Shown: positions 1 through 4,640 of the stretch, in pieces | Position numbering within the stretch: position 1 is the stretch's first letter | Layout of the letters: each line of letters opens with the position of its first letter | NCBI GenBank assembly: GCA_030589055.1 | Contig: JAUUWK010000070.1 | Location: 1 to 5,524 of the forward strand | Origin: Candidatus Bathyarchaeota archaeon | GTDB lineage: Archaea > Thermoproteota > Bathyarchaeia > Bathyarchaeales > Bathycorpusculaceae | Direction of reading: 5' to 3' | Length of the DNA: 5,524 bases | Notes under the pieces: model-generated | What the model was told of the DNA's origin: nothing | The model's database searches: none | Seen by the model: only the letters and a program-made list of their open reading frames with translations | Position numbers and translations under genes: made by a program

Positions 1-358
1 GTCCAGTTCGAACCTGGAAAATGAGCATGGAAGTCAATTACCTTCAATCCGTAGAAGGATTTTTGTGTTTTCTCTATCACAGAATCCCCTTCTTTTCTTT
101 TTATGCTATCATCTTCGGATGAATATTTTAACCTTCTTTCAAGTGCATGACGCTGTCTTCCAAGAGAATCTAGCAAAAATGAGGTTTGCGGGAGATATCT
201 CCACTAGTCGCTGGTTCAACCCCAGTCTTTGGTCCTGCAGACGGATTCTAAACACCTCGAAGGGTGGACAAGTGCTTTTCAGGTTTGAATTTTCATGTGG
301 TGGACGCCTGTTCTCTCCTGTGTTTTCTTAAGTGTTCTTCAAGAAGCTCACAGTAGCT
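1..358. other. Left-edge stretch with no supportable gene
   Basis: I see no recognisable gene here. Bases 2-18 (TCCAG TTCGAAC CTGGA) look like a tRNA T-arm, with a perfect 5-bp stem and a TTCRANY-type loop. The rest of such a tRNA would lie outside the window, and the seven following bases (AAATGAG) would make an unusual 3' acceptor strand. Alternatively, bases 1-24 read in frame 1 as a protein tail ending VQFEPGK and a TGA stop. A plus-strand frame is open from base 2 to 331, but its translation resembles no family I know and has no credible start signal. A perfect 12-bp palindrome, GGAGATATCTCC, lies at 191-202. Nothing else stands out on either strand. Confidence 0.4.
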
Positions 359-690
359 TTAACAGACTTCCACAGACTTTGCAATGAAACGATTTATGAC
401 GAACTTGTTTTCGTTAGGGTCGACGAAAGTTGCGTCTCGAACACCCCAAGGTTGATCTTTTGGCTCAGTGACAAATTTGGCTCCTTTATCCTTAAGATCT
501 TGATAGGCTTTGTCAACATCATCAACAAGCTGACAGATTTCCGTTTTTGTTTCCGCCCCAAAACCAAACGATACTCCAGCAATGTCAAAAATCGCATAAC
601 TAGACCATTCACCCATCTTCTCAAGACCAAGAGCATCTTGAAAGATACAGATCTTTTTAGATCTGAAATACTAATGGTAATATATGCGCA
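359..690 (-). pseudogene. VOC/glyoxalase-fold protein, frameshifted relic
   Basis: This is a relic of a small vicinal-oxygen-chelate (glyoxalase/bleomycin-resistance/dioxygenase) protein; intact members are about 115-125 residues and usually bind a metal. The C-terminal two thirds read in one frame from about 643 to the TAA at 359-361, with the family-like segments FQDALGLEKMGEW, VDDVDKAYQDLKDKG, KDQPWG and FVDPNENKFVI. The expected N-terminal strand and helix, YITISISDLKRSVSF, sits immediately upstream in a different frame at about 684-640. The two frames meet at 640-645, where the family usually reads FYQDALG, so a 1-base or 4-base deletion is the simplest explanation. The N-terminal frame has no ATG, GTG or TTG between its upstream stop and the conserved strand, which suggests a second lesion near the start. 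In the C-terminal frame a TAG stop lies just upstream of the junction (671-673). A sequencing error could explain one lesion but less easily the missing start. I am confident of the family, less so of true loss of function. Confidence 0.75.
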
Positions 691-779
691 CGCTATCTGG
701 CAGCTGTGGTCAATAATGCAAGTGCTTGAGAACTACGCTCTCCTAGGGCATATGTTACTCTGATTATGTTTATGGTGGT

Positions 780-1103
780 TTAGATGCGTTCAAGCTTGAA
801 TATGACTGGACGTAATCCATCGATACAGCAGTTGATGGCTACGCCTTTCTCTTCGAACCAAGGCATATTCCCACCGAAGGCTAGGGTTCTGACACTGCAG
901 TAAATTGCGTGCCAAGCTGAGGAGCAGAAGCCCTCCGGCATCTTCCCATCCATGTCTACAACGAATTCTTGATCGTCTCTAAACAGCCCACATGCTTTTA
1001 GGGGTTTCTTAAGTGTCACAGGACCTGTATCGAAAACCTCAGATGGATTAGATCGCTTCAACACTGTGATCTTGACTCTATAGTGCTCACCCATTTCAAC
1101 CAC
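780..1103 (-). CDS. TIGR04076 family protein
   Basis: A 107-residue soluble protein of the TIGR04076 family, which is of unknown function and common in archaea and anaerobes. The match rests on an N-terminal YRVKITVLKR strand (8-17), a cysteine at 38 followed by FRDDQEFVVD (41-50), the signature MPEGFC (55-60) with AW at 63-64, FGGNMPW (76-82), and the closing CCIDGLRPVIFKLERI (92-107). The conserved cysteines 38, 60, 92 and 93 suggest a metal- or redox-related role, but this is inference. Two starts are possible: GTG at 1103-1101, almost exactly at the transcript start predicted from the TATA box at 1129-1136 and so effectively leaderless, or the in-frame ATG at 1094-1092, three codons later. 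Neither has a clear Shine-Dalgarno motif. The gene follows the MFS gene by 70 bases on the same strand but appears to have its own promoter. It ends with TAA at 782-780, about 90 bases before the VOC relic. Confidence 0.85.
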   Translation of the reverse strand: MVEMGEHYRVKITVLKRSNPSEVFDTGPVTLKKPLKACGLFRDDQEFVVDMDGKMPEGFCSSAWHAIYCSVRTLAFGGNMPWFEEKGVAINCCIDGLRPVIFKLERI

Positions 1104-1128
1104 TACACGTCATATGAATTAACAGGTG

Positions 1129-1136
1129 TTATAAGT
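1129..1136 (-). promoter_or_regulatory. TATA-box-like element of the TIGR04076 gene
   Basis: Read on the minus strand this is ACTTATAA, close to the archaeal TATA consensus. Its centre lies about 26 bases from position 1105, which places a predicted transcript start next to the GTG at 1103. That fits leaderless or very short-leader transcription independent of the upstream transporter gene. Sequence match and spacing are the only evidence. Confidence 0.4.
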
Positions 1137-1173
1137 ACTGTGATAAGAATAACCGCGTGTGATTGATGAATCT

Positions 1174-2451
1174 CTAGTTCCTCTTCGATTTGACCTTCAC
1201 TGCATATATGATGGCGCCGATTAAGCTGACTGCAGAGGCGACTTGAAAGGCGGCGATGTACGCAGCCGGTTGGGTTGAGCCGGTACCAATTAAATAGTCA
1301 GCGATTGGACCTCCCAGGAAAGTTCCGGCTAACCCGAATGACATGTAAGTGACAGCATTGTACTGTCCAAAGAGTCTTCCCCTACGTTCAGGAGGGATAA
1401 GGTCGGAGACTACTAAGTACCCGACGACGGTCATTAGGGCCCTGGAGATTCCGCTGAGGCTGTTTATGATGATCATATCTGTAACGTTTTGGGCAAATGT
1501 GTAGAGAATAGGAGTAACAATTGCCAGAGCAAAGCTTAGACCGAGAGCGTTTTTTCTGCCGATCTTGTCTGCAATAAGTCCAGCTAACAGGCTTGCCACA
1601 ATTGTTGCCAGTGAAGCCGAGTTACGAATCAGAGATATATCAAAAGAAGTGGCTCCAATTGGCGAATCAAGCTCAACGTAAAAAACTAGAATCTGTAATA
1701 TTGAAAAGACGCCTAACCCAACGACAAAGATAGAGATGAGAAACCAATGGAATGCTTTAGAACTGTAGCCATTTGCCAACAGCGCTTTCTGTTTGCGTAC
1801 AGGTTCGGCAGGTCGTTTATCCTTTCGAGTCTCTTCTGAGGTGTGCGTACTAAACCATATTAAGATGGCGCTTGCAAGCATAATACCAGATGCGAAGAAG
1901 AACAGTAAGCCACTGGTGAAACCTCCAGCTTCGCCTCCCCAATCATACATCACGGCTGAAACGGAGATTCCTAATATTCGCCCAACACCGCCGACGCTGG
2001 AAACGACGCTCATTAGTTTGCCCCTTTCTTTTGATGTCGTAAGGTCTGAGATGAGAGCGCTCCATCCAAGGTTACTCATTGACCAAAAGAATTCGAGAAG
2101 TGAAAGGCCAAAGATGATGCTGTATGCTGCAGTTACCGATCCGCTTGTATTCAACAAGTAAACGTGAAGTAAGTATACAAGGACGTAGCCGAATGCCGCA
2201 ATTGTCTCTCCGGCGACTATTAGGCTCGTGCGGGCTTGATACTTGTCAGATATTTTACCCCATACAAACGTTTGGGAAGCGCTGTTGACGATCATACTGA
2301 GACTGGCAAGCAGTGTCGTCTCGGTTACTGAGAGTCCGAGCCTTGTCCTCAAATAAAGTGCTAAAAAAGTGTAAAACAAGCCTCTTCGCGCCATTGCCAT
2401 GAATTGAAAGCTTGAAAGGCCAAGTGTGATTCTCTTATTCAAGTCAATCAA
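1174..2451 (-). CDS. Major facilitator superfamily (MFS) transporter
   Basis: A 425-residue integral membrane transporter with the usual MFS layout of two six-helix halves, roughly at 10-200 and 232-418, joined by a charged cytoplasmic loop (about 201-231, rich in K, R and E). The loop after helix 2 carries a motif-A-like GKISDKYQAR (65-74), and the equivalent loop after helix 8 carries the clearer copy GLIADKIGRK (291-300). Both halves have the SDL...ERG element, at 135-144 and 349-358, the latter reading SDLIPPERRGR. These features resemble the drug/sugar efflux branch of MFS, but the substrate cannot be told from sequence. Helix 12 runs straight into a short basic tail, VKVKSKRN. The first start is TTG at 2451-2449, with a second in-frame TTG at 2442-2440. 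No Shine-Dalgarno motif is visible, and a TATA-like element about 25 bases upstream suggests a leaderless message. No frameshift or missing segment is seen. Confidence 0.93.
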   Translation of the reverse strand: MIDLNKRITLGLSSFQFMAMARRGLFYTFLALYLRTRLGLSVTETTLLASLSMIVNSASQTFVWGKISDKYQARTSLIVAGETIAAFGYVLVYLLHVYLLNTSGSVTAAYSIIFGLSLLEFFWSMSNLGWSALISDLTTSKERGKLMSVVSSVGGVGRILGISVSAVMYDWGGEAGGFTSGLLFFFASGIMLASAILIWFSTHTSEETRKDKRPAEPVRKQKALLANGYSSKAFHWFLISIFVVGLGVFSILQILVFYVELDSPIGATSFDISLIRNSASLATIVASLLAGLIADKIGRKNALGLSFALAIVTPILYTFAQNVTDMIIINSLSGISRALMTVVGYLVVSDLIPPERRGRLFGQYNAVTYMSFGLAGTFLGGPIADYLIGTGSTQPAAYIAAFQVASAVSLIGAIIYAVKVKSKRN

Positions 2452-2467
2452 CCAAGAATCAAGATCA

Positions 2468-2486
2468 ACGTTTATTCATTTTTTGG
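2468..2486 (-). promoter_or_regulatory. Candidate BRE/TATA element of the MFS gene
   Basis: On the minus strand a purine-rich stretch, CCAAAAAATG, runs into AATAAAC. This resembles a TFB-recognition element followed by a weak TATA box. The A/T core at 2471-2476 is about 25 bases from 2449, so transcription would begin at or next to the TTG start codon of the transporter. The match is weak and rests on composition and spacing. Confidence 0.3.
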
Positions 2487-2547
2487 TCACCGAACGTGTA
2501 TGCTACTAGTAGTCCAAAGAAACTCAAAACAGAAGGGGGCTATACGG

Positions 2548-2567
2548 GAGATCTTTCCGCTGATCTC
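2548..2567 (-). terminator. Hairpin downstream of the GAF-domain gene, possible terminator
   Basis: GAGATC (2548-2553) and GATCTC (2562-2567) form a perfect 6-bp stem with an 8-base loop. In minus-strand transcription it lies about 90 bases past the GAF gene stop and is followed, at about 2536-2515, by a T-rich tract reading TTCTGTTTTGAGTTTCTTT. That could act as a termination region before the MFS promoter. The 2452-2658 interval otherwise contains no recognisable gene; open frames on both strands there look spurious. The stem is clear but the function is a guess. Confidence 0.25.
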
Positions 2568-2658
2568 GGGTTCAAACGCGGGCTCTCGACACTGCAAAAC
2601 GCGCACTAGATGGGGACACAATTCGCTGAAACAGTTATGCGGGCTTCGTTGTGAAGGC

Positions 2659-3129
2659 TTAAAGAAGTTTGGACACTGTTTCACATACCTTCTCAAGAAA
2701 CTCCCTGTCTTCATCAGTAAATGGTGAAGGAGTATGAGAATCTATGTCGAGTTCACCGACAATTTCTCCGTTCTCAAAGATTGGTATGACAATTTCAGAT
2801 TTTACCTTAGGGCTGCACGAGAGATAATTTGTCTCTTTTGAAACATCTTGTACAATAAACGTCTTTCTGAGTTCGACCGCCTGGCCACATATACCTCTAC
2901 CATATGGTATTCTAACATGTTCTGTGGGTTTCCCTTCAAAAGGGCCAAGTACAAGTTCATTTTCTCTTGTGTTATCCGTAAGATAGAAACCGACCCAATC
3001 ATAATGGGAAACGTTATCCCTAAGCAATTTACAGATGCCCTTAAGTTTTCCAGCCTTGTCTAGTTTGCTGTCAACAATCTCTCTTATTTTTTCAATAAGG
3101 AAAATTGACAATTCTCTCTTTTTCGTCAT
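2659..3129 (-). CDS. msrC: GAF-domain free methionine-(R)-sulfoxide reductase (fRMsr)
   Basis: A 156-residue cytosolic protein made of a single GAF domain after an N-terminal helix (about 1-30). The family reduces free methionine-R-sulfoxide using cysteine chemistry and a thioredoxin-like donor. Diagnostic segments are YDWVGFYL (43-50), LVLGPFEGKP (59-68), RIPYGRGICG (73-82), the LSCS cysteine (103-106), SEIVIPI (111-117) and GELDIDS (125-131), whose acidic residues E112, D128 and D130 correspond to the substrate pocket of characterised enzymes. Cys81 and Cys105 are 24 residues apart, the same spacing as the GVCG and IACD cysteines of the E. coli enzyme. A third cysteine of the E. coli protein, in the segment before RIP, is absent here (KPTEHVRIP); as I recall archaeal homologues also manage with two. 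The ATG start is supported by a GGTGG Shine-Dalgarno motif five bases upstream of it. A signalling GAF domain is the alternative, but the cysteines and pocket residues argue against it. Confidence 0.9.
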   Translation of the reverse strand: MTKKRELSIFLIEKIREIVDSKLDKAGKLKGICKLLRDNVSHYDWVGFYLTDNTRENELVLGPFEGKPTEHVRIPYGRGICGQAVELRKTFIVQDVSKETNYLSCSPKVKSEIVIPIFENGEIVGELDIDSHTPSPFTDEDREFLEKVCETVSKLL

Positions 3130-3133
3130 ACAT

Positions 3134-3138
3134 CCACC
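3134..3138 (-). promoter_or_regulatory. Ribosome binding site of the fRMsr gene
   Basis: The minus strand reads GGTGG, with four bases between it and the ATG at 3129-3127. It fixes the start codon of the GAF gene. An open frame upstream stops at TGA (3128-3126), overlapping this ATG by four bases as ATGA, which would allow translational coupling if that frame is translated. Confidence 0.6.
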
Positions 3139-3279
3139 TTCTTTGAATTTCCTAATTGTTCCATCATAGTTTTAGAAAGGGATTTAGCTGTATCCACTTC
3201 TATGCTTACTCGTCGCAATATGGATTTGTAGGACACAGAAGCGTTTGTTTTAACCTCTTTCTGTATCTTTACACGTGAG

Positions 3280-3648
3280 CTAAATTTCGATACGTTCTCC
3301 TGTTCTCTGTTTTTCTCTACACCGATCAAGTGTCTCTGCCGCCCGACGCAAATGTGGTATTGTAATTGACCCCCCAACAATCAATGCAACGTTTAAAGTC
3401 TCAAAAAACTCCGCATCAGAAACACCCTCCTGCACACAACGGATAACATGATAAGTGATGCAATCATTACAGCGTAACACAGTAGAGGCAACCAACCCCA
3501 TCAGCTCCTTAGTTTTAACATCCAATGCTCCTCTCCTGTATACGCGATTGTCCAACGCGAAAAATCGTTTAATCCCAAGACCACCGCTGGCAAGAATCCG
3601 TGCATTCATCCGCTCACGGTACCGCTTAAACTCTTCAACAATATCCAA
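3280..3648 (-). CDS. Carboxymuconolactone decarboxylase / AhpD-like family protein
   Basis: A 122-residue, mainly alpha-helical protein of the CMD/AhpD family. Members are small oligomeric thiol proteins; AhpD acts as an alkylhydroperoxidase or disulfide reductant, while true gamma-carboxymuconolactone decarboxylases lack the cysteine pair. The helix bearing RCNDCITYH contains the CxxCxxxH active site (Cys60, Cys63, His67). Upstream, KTKELMGLVAS carries Glu48, the usual proton-relay glutamate. GVSDAEFFETLNVALIVGGS (75-94) matches the following family helices. The cysteines favour a redox, peroxidase-like role over decarboxylation. The start is TTG at 3648-3646, supported by AGGG six bases upstream. 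The gene ends with TAG at 3282-3280, about 150 bases before the methionine sulfoxide reductase gene on the same strand, so the two may be co-transcribed in an oxidative-stress unit. The N-terminal KRYRERMNARIL helix is typical of archaeal and anaerobic members. Confidence 0.9.
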   Translation of the reverse strand: MDIVEEFKRYRERMNARILASGGLGIKRFFALDNRVYRRGALDVKTKELMGLVASTVLRCNDCITYHVIRCVQEGVSDAEFFETLNVALIVGGSITIPHLRRAAETLDRCREKQRTGERIEI

Positions 3649-3654
3649 TACAAT

Positions 3655-3658
3655 CCCT
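3655..3658 (-). promoter_or_regulatory. Ribosome binding site supporting the TTG start of the AhpD-like gene
   Basis: The minus strand reads AGGG six bases ahead of TTG at 3648-3646. The next in-frame ATG is at residue 14, inside the first helix, so this site decides for the rarer TTG start. Confidence 0.5.
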
Positions 3659-3680
3659 GGACTATCTTAACTATACAAAG

Positions 3681-3696
3681 CTAAAAAATGTTTTAG
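3681..3696. repeat. Perfect inverted repeat upstream of the AhpD-like gene
   Basis: CTAAAA (3681-3686) and TTTTAG (3691-3696) are perfect 6-base inverted arms around AATG. The repeat lies 33-48 bases upstream of the TTG start of the AhpD-like gene and overlaps the region where its TATA element would sit; a TATA-like TTGTATAG lies at 3678-3671. It could be an operator or part of the promoter. The arms are A/T-rich, so chance is possible. Confidence 0.35.
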
Positions 3697-4057
3697 GGCA
3701 GACATTGACTTTGGAATGCGCGCTAATAGACTTGCATACCGTTTGAGTGGTTTACACTTGGATATGGAAAAACGACACTCGTTTTTTTAGTTCTTAATTC
3801 TAGAAGTAAAATCCAGTGTCTTATTAAGAGGCAAACGCGATCTGAGTTGAAAAGGCACATTAAATAACGCAGTTCTTACACCAGAATATGAATGATTGGA
3901 TCAACGACTTGTTTGTTAAATATTCCGATCTATTCTTAAGACCGCGCAGAAGTCGCCACTTCAAAAGTGAACGAAGTGTGAAAGCAAGCACATGCAAGTA
4001 TTGGTTGGGCAACGTGTTCTTCTCCTGCGATGACAGGGGAGAGCGGGATAAAGAGAG
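3697..4057. other. Gene-poor stretch to the left of the repeat cluster
   Basis: No gene can be supported here. A TATA-like TTAAATAA at 3860-3867 on the plus strand is spaced about 26 bases from an ATG at 3888, which begins a 78-codon frame (3888-4124). The product resembles nothing I know and the frame runs into the first repeat, so I do not call it a gene. A T7 run lies at 3781-3787. If the repeats are a CRISPR relic read on the plus strand, a leader would be expected in this stretch, but I cannot identify one. Confidence 0.4.
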
Positions 4058-4259
4058 ATGCAAAGAAAAAACCCATCAAAAGGAAATTGAAGGCTTCACA
4101 GAGTGTTTTCTTGCAAAGCAATAATGACAGCAATTCAAAGAGAAATCCCATCAATAGGGAGCTGAAAGCCATAAATAGAAACATAGAAACACACGCCTAC
4201 CCCCCCCGGGGGGGGTGCTTAAAATGCAAAGAAAAATCTCAGTAATAGGGAATTGAAAG
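4058..4259 (+). CRISPR. Three degenerate direct repeats, probable CRISPR array relic
   Basis: Three 33-base units align without gaps at 4061-4093, 4136-4168 and 4227-4259. Each begins CAAAGA and the 3' part is close to AGGGAATTGAAAG. Pairwise differences are 6-7 of 33. Similarity extends three bases leftward (ATG, ATT, ATG), giving units of about 36. The intervening sequences (42 and 58 bases from the 33-base units) share no obvious similarity. In repeat 2, TCCC and GGGA form a short stem around a 7-base loop; repeat 3 keeps it with one G-T pair, repeat 1 only partly. Unit size, interval size, dissimilar intervals and the ATTGAAAG end match known archaeal CRISPR repeats. Against this, there are only three diverged copies, no cas gene is in the window and no leader is recognised. 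A decayed array is my best reading; a non-CRISPR direct repeat or a degenerate peptide repeat remains possible, since 75 bases is 25 codons. Confidence 0.45.
4200..4215. repeat. Perfect C8G8 palindrome
   Basis: Eight C are followed directly by eight G, a self-complementary 16-mer in a surrounding A-rich sequence. It lies in the second interval of the repeat cluster. Repeat starts are 75 and 91 bases apart, so the excess is exactly 16, the length of this palindrome. This makes a clean 16-base insertion, biological or an artefact of library preparation or assembly, the simplest account. Such G/C homopolymer blocks are unusual in this A/T-rich context. Confidence 0.9.
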
Positions 4260-4277
4260 ATTCAGTAAAGGTATTAG

Positions 4278-4421
4278 TCGCAGGCTGTTCCGATGTCTTC
4301 GACAACACCAATTTTTGCAACAGTATCGGGAATGATTTTTCTGCATAAACTGGTTACAGCAAGAAATGTTGCAGGGTCAGTAATGGTTGTCGTTGGAATT
4401 TTTCTGCTTTTCGTAGTTTGA
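4278..4421 (+). pseudogene. C-terminal remnant of an EamA/DMT-family transporter
   Basis: A plus-strand frame opens right after a TAG at 4275-4277 and ends at TGA 4419-4421, giving 47 codons with an internal ATG at 4293. The product begins AVPMSSTTPIFATVSG, then IFLHKL and a final hydrophobic helix, AGSVMVVVGIFLLFVV. This is the arrangement of the last two helices of EamA (drug/metabolite transporter) proteins, where a P-L-S/S-T-T-P-L-F segment precedes a loop and the terminal helix. Intact members have about 280-300 residues and ten helices, so over 80 percent is missing. I could not find the rest upstream in any frame; the repeat cluster begins only 18 bases to the left. It is best read as a truncated relic. 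A standalone 42-residue membrane peptide from the internal ATG is possible but unlikely, as no Shine-Dalgarno motif is seen. Confidence 0.6.
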
Positions 4422-4489
4422 GCGAATAGCAACTATCTACTTTAGCGTGTATGCATAAAGGCCAGAAGAGTTGTTGAAATGATTAGGGT

Positions 4490-4514
4490 TGGATGTTGCA
4501 GTTTTCAACATCCA
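4490..4514. repeat. 9-bp inverted repeat (hairpin)
   Basis: TGGATGTTG (4490-4498) and CAACATCCA (4506-4514) are perfectly complementary around a 7-base loop, CAGTTTT. The left arm contains the ATG of the small ORF at 4493. There is no T-run after it on either strand, so it does not look like an intrinsic terminator, though it lies about 130 bases past the UDG stop. It could be a regulatory hairpin, a protein-binding palindrome or a scar of a mobile element. Confidence 0.6.
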
Positions 4515-4627
4515 TGAAGAAATACTTCGAAAACTTTAGCTGGGTAGAGCTGAATAGCGCTTTTCATTATGTCCTTCAGACAAGAATCTTAGACAAAGAA
4601 CACTGCGTGATAGCCATCGAAATATGA
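4493..4627 (+). CDS. Unidentified small ORF, 44 residues
   Basis: ATG at 4493-4495 opens a 44-codon frame ending TGA at 4625-4627. The product is balanced in composition, with aromatic and charged residues (KKYFENFSWVELNSAFHYV, then LDKEHCVIAIEI), and could form a helix followed by a strand. I do not recognise a family; it may be a fragment of a larger lost gene. A TATA-like GCATAAAG at 4453-4460 and an AGGG three to six bases ahead of the ATG would fit expression with a short leader. The start codon lies in the arm of a 9-bp hairpin, which would hinder initiation. Translation is unproven. Confidence 0.22.
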   Translation: MLQFSTSMKKYFENFSWVELNSAFHYVLQTRILDKEHCVIAIEI

Positions 4628-4640
4628 AATAGTAAGATCG

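Noticed and set aside
160..234. Possible tRNA with a T-arm-like GCTGG TTCAACC CCAGT at 210-226
   Set aside because: The T-arm fits, but no 7-base anticodon loop with a 5-bp stem can be built upstream and the acceptor strands pair poorly. The GGAGATATCTCC palindrome blocks the expected fold.
671..673. In-frame TAG in the VOC relic read as pyrrolysine
   Set aside because: The conserved N-terminal residues are in a different frame, so a frameshift explains the break better than TAG readthrough, and no pyrrolysine genes are in the window.
2..763. Plus-strand frame open from the window start to 763 with a single stop at 329-331
   Set aside because: The right half is antisense to the clearly recognisable VOC relic and the left half resembles no protein family. 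No ribosome site or promoter supports it.
1793..2161. Plus-strand 122-codon frame inside the MFS gene
   Set aside because: It is antisense to a well-conserved transporter and shows no family features.
2560..2590. T-loop-like CGGGTTCAAAC suggesting a tRNA or tRNA relic between the MFS and GAF genes
   Set aside because: The 3' half of the stem (GCGGGC) does not pair with the 5' half, and no D-arm or acceptor strand could be found.
3936..4184. Minus-strand hydrophobic 82-codon frame across the repeats
   Set aside because: Its hydrophobicity comes from A-rich repeat sequence read backwards. It has no start signals and crosses non-homologous intervals, so it is listed only as an alternative explanation of the repeat period.
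4302..4350. A fourth repeat copy expected 75 bases after the third
   Set aside because: The sequence there encodes the EamA tail and does not align with the repeat. A search for a copy near 3986 also failed.
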